From Golubevia sp. BC0850 (lineage: Eukaryota; Basidiomycota; Exobasidiomycetes; Golubeviales; Golubeviaceae): a stretch of DNA of 64,000 bases. This document shows positions 24,551 to 36,800 of the stretch, one piece after another. Within the stretch, counting starts at the first letter, position 1, and every line of letters begins with the position of its first letter. The DNA lies in assembly GCA_012976225.1 (NCBI GenBank), contig JAAVVG010000011.1, forward strand, positions 186,001-250,000, in the 5' to 3' direction. The position numbers were made by a program, and so were the translations under genes. The notes beneath the pieces were generated by a model that saw nothing but the letters and a program-made list of their open reading frames with translations, was not told where the DNA came from and did no database searches.

Positions 24551-27500
24551 ATGGGTCGACACTCTGGTCCCAGAGGTGGCGGAGGAAACCGCAGAAGAGG
24601 ATCAGGTTCAAGAGGACCACCTGTATCTCGTCCAATAGCAGCTCAACCAGTTGGTGGAATAGGACCATCTTCAGAATATTCCAATCAACCTTCTTCTTCT
24701 TCTTCCAATCCTCAATTCGCGTACGATCATCAACCTTTGGATTCTAATTACAATATGGATGCATCTGCAAGTGGAAGTGAAAGAGTGGAATTGAATGGAG
24801 GAGGGAACAGACTGGCTGGACAGAAGAGAAAGAAGAAAGATCCATACCAAAGGAATCAAAGGGAGAGAACTTCAATCGCAGCTTCAAATCCAGATGAGTC
24901 TATTTCAATTCAATCTAGAATGGACCCAGAAAGGGAATGGGAATGGGAGAGGGAAAGAGAAAAAGAAAGAGAAAGAGAAAGGGAGAGGGAACCAGAAGCA
25001 GCTGCTGCTTATGATTCAAGAAGGCAGAGAGATTCAAATTCATTCTCCTTCCCTCCAAGTCGACAAGAGACTCTTTCTGTCATCCCTTCAAACCATGAGT
25101 CAGTTCACAATCACACAAGTCAGTATTCAGATGGGCGAGAAGGTCAAGGGCCTAGAACCTAGCTTGAGCGATTCACTCATCAATCTCTCTTTTACAGTCC
25201 TAGGCTCCTCCTCTGCTCCCAGACCTGAAAGCGCTGCACTTGGTCTCTCTATCATGGGAAGGGCAAATGCAAGTGCTCCTCAACTTGAATCTCCTTCTCA
25301 ACCACATCAATCAACATATCATCAGCAACAGCATCAACCTACTCCTCCGTCTCAGAGAGATGAGAGGAATGGAAGGGACCCGAGAGATGATAGGGAAAGA
25401 CCAACTGAACCAGAGCCAGAACAAAGTCTACTTTCAACCATTTCAATCCTTGAAGCAAGAGCTGAAGCCAGAAGTAGATGGAGACTTCCACCTAGAAATC
25501 TTCAAGTCAGAGGGGGAGTAGCACTCAGAGGGAGAGCTCCGATTCCTGTTGATCCTGCCAATGTCAATGGGATTGCAATTGGAGGGAGTGCTTCAACCAA
25601 CAGTGGAAATGGAATCGAAATGAGAAAGTGGGGAAAGGAAGTTGAAAGAGAAAGAGAACAGGAAGTCGCAAGTGGAAGTGGGAACGCAAGTGTCGGCACA
25701 AATCGTGGTGAACGAAGGATCTCAGAAACTTCAAGACCTCTTGAAGTCGATCGACAAAGAGATCACGCAAGATATTCTGACGCAGTTTCCAAGTCCTCTA
25801 GTCCCAAATTCGACTCTAATGTCAACTCAATTCCGATTCCAAGTCCAACTCCAATTTCAACTCCAAATCTTTATCCTAACAGAAAACCTGTTTCGAGACC
25901 AGCTCCCCCACATCCTGGAGTCAATTCCAATGGTAAAGAAAGACCAAGAAATGCAGATTTAGAACGCTCAATAGCTATGGTCAGATCTAGAGACGAGACT
26001 AGGAGAGCTGAATCGGAAAGTAATGGATACTTCAATTCTTCTTCAAATCATTCTGCTGCTCCTTCTCCCTCAAATTCGACACCTTTGAGACTTTCTCAGA
26101 GAATCGAAACTGTCAGAGATGATTCTCTTCATCGACCTCAAGCGTCAAGAACAAATTCTAGAGACGTGGAAAGAGCAAGATTTTTGGAGAGAGACAGAGC
26201 TGTAGAAAGAGAAAGGATTTTAGAAAGGGAAAGGGCTGTGGAAAGAGAAAAAGCCATGGAAAGAGAGAGAGAAAGGGTTGCAGCAAGAGAGAGGGATGAG
26301 GAGAGGGAAAGAGCTGCAGATAGAGAGAAGGCTTTAGAAAGAGAAAGAGAACTAGAAAGAGAACTAGAAAGAGAGAACCGAGGGAAAGCTTGGGGCAGAA
26401 GTAGAGATCTTCCTTTGCTTCCTCCGCAAAGCAGTTCAAGATCTCCCATTCCTCCTCCTCAGGCATCCTCAAGATCAAGCTCTAGAGATAATGAAAGAGA
26501 GAGAGAGAGAGAGATCAGAACAGAAAGGGAAAATAGAGACAAGGCCTGGGGTAGAAGTAAAGATCCTCTTTCACATTCGTCAAGCTCAAGTCCTGGAGAC
26601 AGAGAAAGAAGGATAGATCGAGAAGGAGAACAGGAAAGTCGGATAGAAAGAGACAACAGAGACAGAGGTTGGGGCAGAAGTAGAGATCCCCTTCCAGCCC
26701 TTCCTCCGCCTCAACCAATTACGTCAAGGTCAAGTTCTAGAGATCGAGAGAAAGAGAGAGAAAGTCGATTGGAAAAGGAAAATAGAGATCACGCTTGGTC
26801 TTCTAGAAGTCGTAATGTTCAAGAACCTGAAATTCTTTCTTCGAGCTCTCGCTATCCTGAAGGAGAAAGAGAAAGGGATTTTGTAAGAGGTGGAATGCGA
26901 GAAGAGGTTAGAGACAGAGGGGGGTTGAGAGACCAAGAAAGAGAAAGAGACAGGGAGCGAGATGTAGCTCTGGAGAGAGAGAGGGAGAGAGAACGTGAAT
27001 GGGAAATAGAAAGGGAGAGGGAGAGGGAGATCAGAGAAAAGGGGAAGGAAAGAGAGAGGGAAAGAGATCGCGATAGAGAGAGAGGAAGGGAGAGAGAGAG
27101 ATCACCAAGGCGGGGAGGGGAAAGCTCTTCTTCTTATCGGGATAGAAATGCAAGGGATGAAAGACGGGATGATAGGCGAGACGACAGAATAGAGGATAGA
27201 CGAGATGATCGGTTAGAGGATAGAAGAGATGATAGGTTAGAGGATAGAAGAGATGATAGGTTAGATGATAGAAAAGGCGGTAGAAGAGCTGGAAGGAAGG
27301 ATGCTAGAGCTCTCTATCTAGGGGGAGATTCTTATCGACCAGGAGAAGAAAGGTCCACAGATGCTTATCGTCCTAGAGAAGACCAGAACATAGATTCGTA
27401 TCGACCTAGAGCCTCACAAGCAGGGGATTCCTATCGACCAGGAGAAGAAAGAAGTCCAAATGGAACACATCGAAGCCAAAATCTAGATCCTGATCCTCAA

Positions 27501-28139
27501 CCTGAAAACGTCAATGGATTTATCCCTACAAAGACAAAGAGGAAACGAGCCGGAAGGAGAGAGAAGATGAAAGTTGAGAGAGAGAAGATCAAAGTTGAGA
27601 AGCGAAGGGAATCTGGAATTAGAGAAGCTGCAACTGGAGATAGAGGCGGAACTAGAAATGAGAGGGAAGAAAGAAATGGGCCTCGAAGAGTCCAAGCTGA
27701 ACCTGAAAATGACTATGGAAACTCAAATGCAAGTGTTGATGAAATGCCGTTCGGCGGAAGAGATTTAGAAGACAGATTCGAAAGAGACTCAAGAGATGTT
27801 GGAGACTATGCTGGAGATGTGGACATCGATGTGAATTTAGACCCTGGTCCCGAAGAGGAAGACCGAGAAGGCAGAATTAGATCAAGAACTACCACTGTCA
27901 ATACGTCGGATCTCAACTCTCATCTCAAAGAATTCCCTTCAGAAGCTCGAGAACAAGAGTTCAGGAATCAAGATGGAGATGAAGCCTATGGTGCGAGCAA
28001 TGATCAACATGCTCTCGAAGATTCTAAAGGGAAAGAAAAACTTCAGATAGAGATCGGAAAGGAATTCCCAGCTCAAAGCCCATTTTCAGACTTCGATCCA
28101 GAAGCTTCTTCTCCTCTCAGTGAATTGAGCGAAGAATAA
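24551..28139 (+). CDS. Giant Arg/Glu/Asp/Ser-rich low-complexity repeat protein, unknown function
   Basis: About 1177 aa from two exons with a 55 bp intron (25143-25197; donor GTCAAG, acceptor TTTACAG). I do not recognise a folded domain. The N terminus is Gly/Arg-rich (MGRHSGPRGGGGNRRRGSG). Most of the rest is RE/RD-rich and would form charged single helices, interrupted by Pro/Ser blocks. Two repeat systems are visible: a 40-60 residue unit built on NRDKAWGRSRDPL, and an 8-residue unit DRRDDRLE. Two further copies of a DSYRPGEER-type motif follow (27330-27450). The C terminus is acidic. Basic-acidic dipeptide proteins of this kind are common in nuclear RNA-processing bodies, and two splicing genes lie upstream, but a nuclear role is only inference. 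Confidence 0.75.
26374..26815 (+). repeat. Degenerate coding repeat built on NRDKAWGRSRDPL
   Basis: Four copies inside the giant low-complexity protein: ENRGKAWGRSRDLP (~26375), ENRDKAWGRSKDPL (~26530), DNRDRGWGRSRDPL (~26655) and ENRDHAWSSRSRNV (~26780). Each of the first three is followed by a Pro/Ser block and an SSSRDxER stretch. The tryptophans are the only aromatic residues in these segments. Confidence 0.7.
27165..27272 (+). repeat. 24-bp tandem repeat encoding DRRDDRLE
   Basis: Near-perfect tandem copies of GATAGAAGAGATGATAGG plus TTAGAG, about four full units with degenerate edges. They encode (DRRDDRLE)n in frame. The copies differ at a few positions, mostly in the first units; this is likely a length-polymorphic minisatellite. 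Confidence 0.85.
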
Positions 28140-28728
28140 TTGTCGCGTGATTTGCTCAACGCTACCTTCAAAACAATTTCATCTCAGGTTTCTGCCGTTT
28201 CATCTGGTCCTCGGTTCGCAACTCTTTCTCTCTTTCTTTTCACAGCTTGATTCGCCATGTTTTGTTCTTTATCTTATTATTCACCCACTTTGCCTATTTC
28301 CTAATCAGTGTTTTCTTCTTTTTTTTTCGGTCAAGTTCGAAATGACATTCAAATCTTTTATTTCTCCGTCAATACTTGAGCGCTTGAGGTTTTGTTGCAA
28401 TTGCGAGAAAGCGCGAGAACATAGTTTCTTTCGGTTGCTCGCCTCACAATTCGTTGCTCAAAGAGTAAGAGACTTTTGTTACTGTGCAAATGAAGGAACG
28501 AGAAGGATCAAAGGAGATGCGAAAGAAAAAAGACAATAAGAAATGGAGATGTAGGAGAGACAAGCTGTGTGAGATGCGAGATCGTTGATGATCTTTCTTT
28601 TGTAAGTGAGTGAGGCAAGAGAGTGTTTGTGAGATAGAACTAGAAGGGAAAAGTAGAGGCGAGGTATCATCTAATCTGAAACGAATGAATGGAAACTTTC
28701 TCGGTCACTTCTGATCTTCCCATCTTCT
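28140..28728. other. Intergenic between convergent genes
   Basis: Nearly 600 bp between the tails of the repeat-protein gene and the SAPS-domain gene. T-rich on the left, with open frames that show no domain. No gene supported. Confidence 0.45.
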
Positions 28729-31700
28729 TCAATCCTCTACGGCACTGTCATCTTTAGCCTCCGAGTCCGCGTTAATAGCCAACGCTATCTCATCCGATGG
28801 AACCACCACCTCAGTTCCATCACTCATCCTTCTGGTCAACATTCCATCCTTCACCGTCGTTTCTGCGTTGATCCCAGGACCCAGGGGTTCTTCCGGCACG
28901 GCAGCTTGAGCGGCGGAAGGATCCGAGGAGCCAGAAGAATTGGCTCCTGATGATGCTCGACGACGTAGAGTGGCGATGGTTGGCCCGAGATCTTCAGTCT
29001 GTGTGAGAGAGGGTCTTCGAGCGTGGGTCGCAGCAACGACGTCGTTCTCGGAGCTATAAGAAGCTGGATCGAGGAGGTCGACGAAAGGGCTATCCTCTTG
29101 AGTCGGCGTTCCAGACGTTGGAGTTTTGGATTGTCCATCGTCTGTCCCAGCATCAGAAGCTGAATCAGCATCGCTTCCAGCTGGCTCTGGTGTTCCTTCT
29201 CTTCTGAACTCCGCAGCCCAATCAGCTGGCGTGAGGTTTTCTCTCTGAGAGAAGAGATTGCTCGTTCCAGCAGCGGGGGTAGAAGTGGAAGCTGCTCCTC
29301 CTGGCCAGTCGAAGGTGGTTTCGGATCCTCCTGTGTCGGCGAAGGGTCCCCAGTCATCGTCATCTCCAGACGAAAGAGAGGAAGAAGGATCTTTGGGAGG
29401 CTCAAATGCGTCCTGAGAGTAGGAAATCGGAAGCGGGAAAGAGATGGCAACGTCAGTCGAGTGAAAAATCGCAGGCAGTGAGTGCTGTTCACTCGTCGTC
29501 GATCTCTCTTTGCTTACTCACATCAAAGTCATTCCTCGTGGCTGTGTTGTCGGCCTGAGAAAGCCAACTCGTGTCCTCGTCGGAATCATCATCGTCAGAT
29601 CCACCAGCGCCGATCTGAGAAGACAGGTAGTTGGCGAAGGTGTTATTGTCACTTCCTGCTCCACGACCTTCGCTCAGATCAGTGTCTGCTGTGCTCAAAG
29701 CCATGGTCCTGTTCGTGTTCGGCCTGCCTCCGGCTAGAGGAGCAGATTCCTTCTCCCGGTTCTCCCTCAAGGACTGATTGACGAACTCGTCCCACCCAGG
29801 CTGGACGATCGAGCCAGCTACAGAGGTGCCGATCTCGAAAGGATAGCGTTCCAGAAGCTTGACGACTTCTTCAGCAATGAGGTTCATGTGTCCCATGTAC
29901 CCCATCCTGATCCTTCGAGGCCCAGCCATAGACTCCTCGTTCCTCTGATGACCCTCCATGATCTTGTCTGTCAAAGCCCCGGAAGTGAAGACAGCCAAGG
30001 TGAGCCTTCGATTGAGTCCAACGTCCATCCTTCCGTTGAAGAATTGCTGGAGGATATCGTAGACGACGTTGTGGAGAAAGTTGTTCCAGGGACAGTCGAA
30101 GAAGAGGCCCAAGATGGAAGGGATGACGTTGCAATCCAAAAATTTCTTCTTGAGCATGTCACCCACCACTAGCTCCCTGGCATCGTCGATCGGAGAAGGA
30201 GGTCCAGAAGGATGAGGAGAGGTGAGAGCAGCCAGGGACATTCCAGAGAGAGCTGAAGCTATGCTTCTCGCATCTGCGTCGGGGTCTTCTTCCGTCTCTT
30301 CTTGGGATGGCACTGGAGCTGTTTCGCTTGAAGAAGTTGCATTTGATGAAGGGGATGTCTCTTTTGCGGGCGTGATGACACTGGCTTCAGAGCTGACAGC
30401 GCTAGATTCTCCCAAAGAGACCTCTTTGAGAAGAGCTTCATCGTCAGTCCCAGAGCTGCTCGTCGACTCGTCACCTCCTGAAGAGGACTGGGCATGTCGA
30501 GTGGAGACCTCTCTGGAGTGCGATCGTTTGCCGACGGAGGGTTCATCGAAATCCGGGGAGGAAGTAGCTACTTTCTCAGCTTCGTGAGTCGAGGTTGGCT
30601 CTGTCGAAGAATTGGCTTCTGCTGTAGACGAGTCGAGATCCATAGACTTGCTTTCGTCTCCGTCCTTCTCTGTGGCTGTTGACGTATCCTCCTCCTTTGG
30701 CGAGGCTGTAGCATCTTCGTTGGTTCCGCTCGTAGTCTCGGGTCCGTCTCCACCCTGGAGAGTTCTGGCAAGGATCTGGAGACCATCGATTCCACCCAGA
30801 AGATTTCCTTCGTCAGAGTATTGGGGACCTTCTCCAGGTGCACGATTGAGCAGAGCCATGTTCGAACAGTGAAGAAGCTCAGCATATAGCTCGGTGATCC
30901 GATAGCGCTCGAAGGTGAGAGGGAGGATCTCTCCGAGCGAGGTAGTCATCGTTTGCTGAAGGATGAGAAAGAAGGGGAGAAGACCCATCGTCAACTAGAC
31001 ATCTCACTGGGGACCGACACTTCAAAACTTGTACTCACGTCCGATCGAGGATGCATCAAAAGTTCTTGGAAGTCATTCAGACGTTCTCCCAACACTCTCA
31101 GCATAGGTCCGAGATGGACTATTCCTAGCCTATCAGCCAGCTCTGCCATCGCCTCCTCCATTCCTTCCATCTCCTCGTCTTCCTCACTCATCTCAGGCTC
31201 TTGGTTGTCCGCATCCTCCTCGTCTGCCTCCCCAGCTCCAGAAGGACCGATTGTAGCACTGGAGTCAGTACTGACATCCCTTCCAGCGCCCGATCTCTTC
31301 CTGGTAGACCTTCTCTCGGCAATCTCTTGCTGTCTAGCTAGAAGATGAGTCCTAAGAGTGTGAAAGAGATGCTGCTCAAAGTAGTCCGAGTTGTTCTTCC
31401 TGATCAGCTCGATGAAGATTCCAATGCAGGTTACCAGAGAGCTCGTGCAAGTCTCTGGAGTGACTTCGACTTCAGGAGCCTTGACTGGAGGGAAAGCACT
31501 GAGGTTTGTCGGTCTCAGTGTAGAGGTAGAATCTCGAGGATCAGGTCCGGAGAAGGAAGGCGAGACAGACGCTTCCGAAGCTGGAGTGTCTCTGGGATTC
31601 AAAGGTCGAGGAGCAGGCTCCTCAGTCTCGTCATCGTCCAGAGCCGATTCGTCTCCGCTCGTCTCCATCGGGGAGCCTGTTTCACTCAGAGTGAGAAGGT

Positions 31701-33410
31701 TGCTAGGCCTAGCCACCCTCTTCCTTCTCGGAGAGTCGTCCCAATCGGTCTTGACTCCTTCCATCGAAAGCTCTGCTAGTTGCTGATCGGCGGCTTGAGA
31801 GAGACGTCGATGTAGCTGAGTCGGAAGAGCTGCGTCAAGCATGTAGCTGACCATCTTCCTAACGTTGGTTTCACTCGCTAGCTCTCGTGCCAGTCGATTG
31901 TTGATTCCTCCAAGATTTTGACCCATGTAAGCATCTCCGGCGTAGAATCCATCTGCTCCTTGACTTTGATTCAGAGTAGCGGGAGAAGGAGCTGAGAGAG
32001 CGATGGTAGCCTTGAGGAGCTCAGATACTGTGTTGTGAAGATCTGTCGAGTGGCAGGGAGATAGGAGCTCGATGAGGCGAGGAATGAGATCTCGATTTGA
32101 AAGCCACTGAGAAGGGAGGTGTGAATGGATGGAAATGACAATAGTCGAAAATCAGTAGCAAAATCTGCAGGAGCGGAACCCAAGAGAGTGTGATGAGAGA
32201 GTGACTTACGTCGATGACTCCAGCAGCTGGGATAGATTCCTCGCATTGGATGATTCGATATAACAAATCGACGACAGCCGGTGTCTCCAAGTGAGCGACG
32301 AATCGATCTACGACCCTTGGTAGACTTCGAATGAAGGCAAGCATCTAAGAAAATTCAAGAATTTGAAAGAGTGGGAAGAGGGTTGTAAGAACCTTCCTTT
32401 CTTCTCCTCCTCTCAAAGTTCTTCATTCGTTATCACTCGTAGACGAGACTCACCTCCCGAGATTTCCTGTCTAGAAACACACCATTCACTTTCGCCCAAT
32501 ATCCAGCCAAAACGCTTCTTCCAGGTCCATTCTCTAAGGCACAAGTGCTCCTCGTGTCTTTGCTCTCATTGCTCTTCGAATTGTTCAAATCCTGATTCGA
32601 ACTGGAACTCGAATCTGTAGACTCTCCGCTCGTCGTAGTCGTTGAGGGATCACTTGAGGAAGGAGTAGCAGTAGCTAGTAGAGGATGAGAATGGTGTGGA
32701 ATGGGTGCTTGAGCTGGGCTTGGATTTGAGGTCAAGACTGAGTCCCAGAAGGGCTGCAGTAGCTCTTCTGGATTGGAAAGGATTGCTTCAACGATAGCAA
32801 AGATCTCGCAAGACAGGACCTCGGAGGCTATGTAAGGGTACCTTGAAGAGGAAGAAGAGGAGGTGTGAGTGACAAGCCCGACCTAATTAGCAGCAAGCAA
32901 TTCCCTCCAGAATCCTAAACAACAAATTTGAGAGTTGGGCCAAAGCTACTTTCAGAAAAGCGAGCTCTTCTATCTTCTAGGTCCTGTCCTTCTCCTTCTT
33001 TCGCTCCCCTGGGTAGCTAGCTCCTTCTATCTGCTGTCAGGTACTCACTTGAACCGCACCTTCTCCTCCCAATCTTTCCCTCCTACTCCTCCCACCACAG
33101 CTGTTCCAACCACATGCTCCAATAGCCGCTTGAGCACTCTAGGCTGCTGAAGGTAATCTATCAGTTTTGAGTTTTGATTTTTGCATTCTTGAAGTAAGTC
33201 CTCTTCATCGAACACCTCCTCTAGAGTCACGTTGGGCTTGTCCAACAAGGCGTCCAGAGTTGAAGTAGCTGAGAATCCGAAACGCCACTTTGGGAAAGAA
33301 AAGAGAGGGGAGCGAAAGGAGAAGGAGAAGGGAAGAGATGGAGGTGGTAGAGCATCAGCGTTTAAACCCAAAGGAGCGGTGAATGATTGCTTGAGGACAC
33401 TCACAAACAT
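28729..33410 (-). CDS. SAPS-domain protein, Sit4/PP6 phosphatase regulatory subunit
   Basis: Homologue of yeast Sit4-associated proteins and human PPP6R1-3. The first coding exon encodes only Met-Phe (33410-33405). After a 117 bp intron it continues WRFGFSATSTLDALLDKPNV, TLEEVFDEEDLLQECKNQNS, LIDYLQQPRVLKRLLEHVV, which are the diagnostic SAPS start. Further SAPS helices: YIASEVLSCEIFAIVEAIL, SVLAGYWAKVNGVFLDRKS, MLAFIRSLPRVVDRFVAHL, DLLYRIIQCEESIP, RLIELLSP and KKFLDCNVIPSILGLFFDCP with NNFLHNVVYDILQQFFNGRM. Long Ser/Glu/Asp-rich insertions interrupt the domain. The acidic C terminus ends KDDSAVED. Several large plus-strand open frames beneath it are shadows. Family call is firm; the partner phosphatase is not in the window. 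Confidence 0.92.
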
Positions 33411-33893
33411 GGCTGCTCCCCTGAGTAGAGAGATCAAGGAAGTAGATTAAGAAAGTCAGAGACAGCAATGAGAAAGTTGGGAGAGCTGAATGACGATGAG
33501 GTTGTGGTGGATCTTGATTAAGAGTTGCTTTGGAAATCTCTTCTTGACTCCTCTCAGCTCTCTCTTGACGTTCTGAAACAGTAGATCTCTGGGTCTCAGT
33601 GAAGTCTTGAGTTCTTGCCTTGCGGAAACTCACTCTAATAGAAGTTGCGAGCTGACAACCTTTAGAGTTGTGTGAAGAAGGGTTAACCAAAGCAGAGAAG
33701 GAAACTCTCCTTGTTCATCACACCTCACACGATTGCCGAAACTTCTTCAATTCAAATCAGCAGATGAACAATAATTTTTATTACGAAAGGAATACTAATA
33801 GCATCACTTTCCGGAATACTTCAAGGAAGAAACACTCGCATCAATCACCCAATCGTCCTTTCCCTCCTCCATATCTGCCTCGCAACCTCTTCC
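33411..33893. other. Intergenic: SAPS gene promoter and HOP1 3' flank
   Basis: About 480 bp between two minus-strand genes. Open frames on both strands lack a domain. Nothing else is seen. Confidence 0.45.
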
Positions 33894-36800
33894 CTAATCC
33901 ATATCGACATCATCATCCAGTGCGATAGCAGATTTATTGAGAGATGCTTTCCAGTGCTTGACTGGACGCATTCTATTTCTCAAGTTGTAACTTGAAGATC
34001 TGGCAATAGTAGAACCCTCTCCTCCGTCTTGTTTTTGCTCTCCATTCTCCATCTCCTCATCTCCGGCTTCTTGATGAGGGCGTTTCTTCCCGATAGAAGA
34101 AGAGCTGGATGGATTGTTGAGATGAGAAGGAGAACGAGACTGGCGGGAGAGTGGGGAAGAAGGATAGAGTGGCAGTTCCAAGGTGAGCTCTGGAGAAGCC
34201 TACAAATATACCTGCTTTCCCAAATCCAACTGGAAGTTGTTTTCTTTCACTCACATTCATACCCTGGGAATTCCTAGCTACAGCTCCGACACCGAAGCCG
34301 GTCGACTTCTTCATAGGACTGATAGGATCTTCGACCATCTCTCTGCCTTTTCCTTTGTTTGGACGAGAGACCCTCGCAGCCCAAGCCTCGTTGGCTCCAG
34401 AAGATTCATTGGGATCGTAGAGCATCTGAGTCTCTTCTTCATCTGGGCTTCCAGGAGACTCTTGACGTGGTTCGATTGCGATTGGATCAGTTGGCGGAGT
34501 GGATTTACGTTGAGATGGACGACGAGATTGGCTAAAGTTGGAAGGAGCCGTTTCGTCGTGTGGACCGACAGAACGTTGAGAGGAAAAGGGTGCCAGCTGG
34601 AACAAGTAGAGAAGGGTAACAAGCGAGGGCTTTGTCAGTCGAACTCGTTGTTGACTCACATTCTCTTCGCCTCCAAACATGTCTCCAGCTCTACTAACGT
34701 TATCTTTCTCGACCATCTTGCTAAGGAGATGACCTCCTACTTCGGTCCAAAGACGCAGGATCTCCTCTTCAGCTCCTTCTTTTGGACTGAAGTAAGTCTC
34801 ATTCATCTTTTTGAGGACTTGACGATGCTTCAAAACGGTGTGAGAAGCGACTACTGATGCTTTGACTTGTTTTGAAGTAGTTTGAGGAGGACCTGAAGAG
34901 CGAGAACGGTTACGTCTTGCTTTGTCGACTTTGACGATGTATCCTTCCTTTTCAAGACAGGACGTGACCTCGCTAGCAGTAGCAAAGTCACTTCCGATCT
35001 TGTCTGCCAGGTAGTCGATGTCAGCAGGCCAACCGTCACGACGAATGACGAAGAGAGCACGTCTCATCAAGGTGAGAGAGGCGAGCTGAGAAAGGGGGAT
35101 CGAGAGAAAGAGAACACACGGAGTCGAGAAAGAGAGTCGTCAGCGCGTTAGCGACGAGCTTCTCTCATTTTCGGGCATCTCAAAGCCTGTCTCACCTTGT
35201 TGAGTACAGTAGTACGAGCAGATTCTAGTCTCTCGGAAGAAACATCTTCCTTGCGGAGCTCGTGTTCGTAGCAGAAAAGAGGAGCTTTGCTGCTTTCGAT
35301 CGTCTTCTCGTTGTATCCATAGCAAGCAGCGTGGACCTATAAGGGAGACAAAGAAAGGATAACAGAGGTTTAAACATCAGTCAAGATCTGAAACTTTCTC
35401 AAGCCAAGCTAAGATCAAGTATTCACCCATCCAGAGTTCTCCTCGAAACAATCGGCAGCCTCGCATTGCGCCATGAGTCCATCTTCGACCCTATCTCCAC
35501 AGTCACACACGATCTGTTCTCTCTTTGCTTCTATTGTTTCCATCTTCTCTTCCATCTCGGTAGCCTTCCTTCTCATCTCTAGTTCTTCCTCGACTTCTTT
35601 CTCATTTCTCTTGGTTGTTCTTCCGCTCTTTTCTTCCTCTTCTTCGATTCCCTCTTCTCCTTGCTCCGAGATCGATTGATAGTAGAAACCCGGTCTGACT
35701 CTCATAGCTGGAGCCCAAGCAGACAGTTGGCCTGCTTTAGAAGTGGTAGAGGTAGAAGCAGAAGCTCTCTTACGAGGGCTACTTCTTAGACTACCAGAAT
35801 GTTGTTGAGTAGAGTAAGATTCGATTGGATCCTCGGACTCTTGCGACTTCTTGTTCTTTCTGTTTGAGAAAGCTTGACTTTGGCTCTGAGTTTGGATTTG
35901 AGTTTGAACTTGACTTTCGAGACCGTTCTCCTCGTTAATCTCTTCCAGAAAGTTGCTTTCATTGACAGGTCTACCTTGAGAATCATAATGGAGCTGAGCA
36001 GGTCCAGGGGATCCGTTTCGCGGAGAGAGGGTAGGAGAACCTTCAGGTCCACGAGAGAGACTACGAGGATCGAAGATGGTTGGCGCCATAGAATGAGAAG
36101 TTGCTGATCTCATAGCCAGATCAGCTCTTGGATTGGAAGTCCACTCTTTCTCGACGATCTTAGCGACGAACATCTCTACGTCTTCCACGTCCTCGTCGGC
36201 CACTTGAAGCCCTTGCCTACGACGCTTCTCTCTCGCTTGAGCTTCTTCCAAGGCACGATGGGGGATAGGGCGAAGAACACCTGTGATGGACAGAAGGGCA
36301 GGAAAACAGAAGAAAGTCAGAAATCAGTGACATCGATCGCGCCCCAAAATCGAGACTCACCCTTGGAGCTAACAATGCCGAGAGGATCCCCCCTTCCTCT
36401 GATGATTCCAGTTCTAAGACGTCTATCTCTCTCGGCTTGATCTGCTCCATCTTCTTGAGCTTTTCCAACAGCAGCTTCAGAGTCGACAGAAAGATCCAGA
36501 ACTTTGCTACTGTGCTCTTCTGCATCCCAGACAACAGTTCTTGAAGCAGCGTCGTCTACCTGCTGCTTGTGATCCATTGCCTTACGAGCTTCCTTACTGA
36601 GCTCATGACCTTCTTCTACCAAGTCGGCTTCGTCTTCTTCTTGGATTGCTGGTGGAAGAAGATGAGCAAGAGAAGAGATGTGTAGGCTGACTCCATGGTG
36701 ACCAGTTTGAAGCGGTCCAATGTCCACTTGATCCGGTCCTTGAGTCAGAAGACGAGAGCGAAAGACGAAGCTATGGTCGTTGGCAGCTTGGAATTGAGGT

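Noticed and set aside
24795-25197. Alternative start of the giant repeat protein in a second frame
   Set aside because: It runs through the 55 bp intron in the wrong frame; the ATG at 24551 with the in-phase splice keeps the Arg/Glu-rich composition continuous.
29482-31786. Several long plus-strand open frames opposite the SAPS gene
   Set aside because: They are shadows of the minus-strand coding sequence; none has a domain and the minus strand reads a conserved family without breaks.
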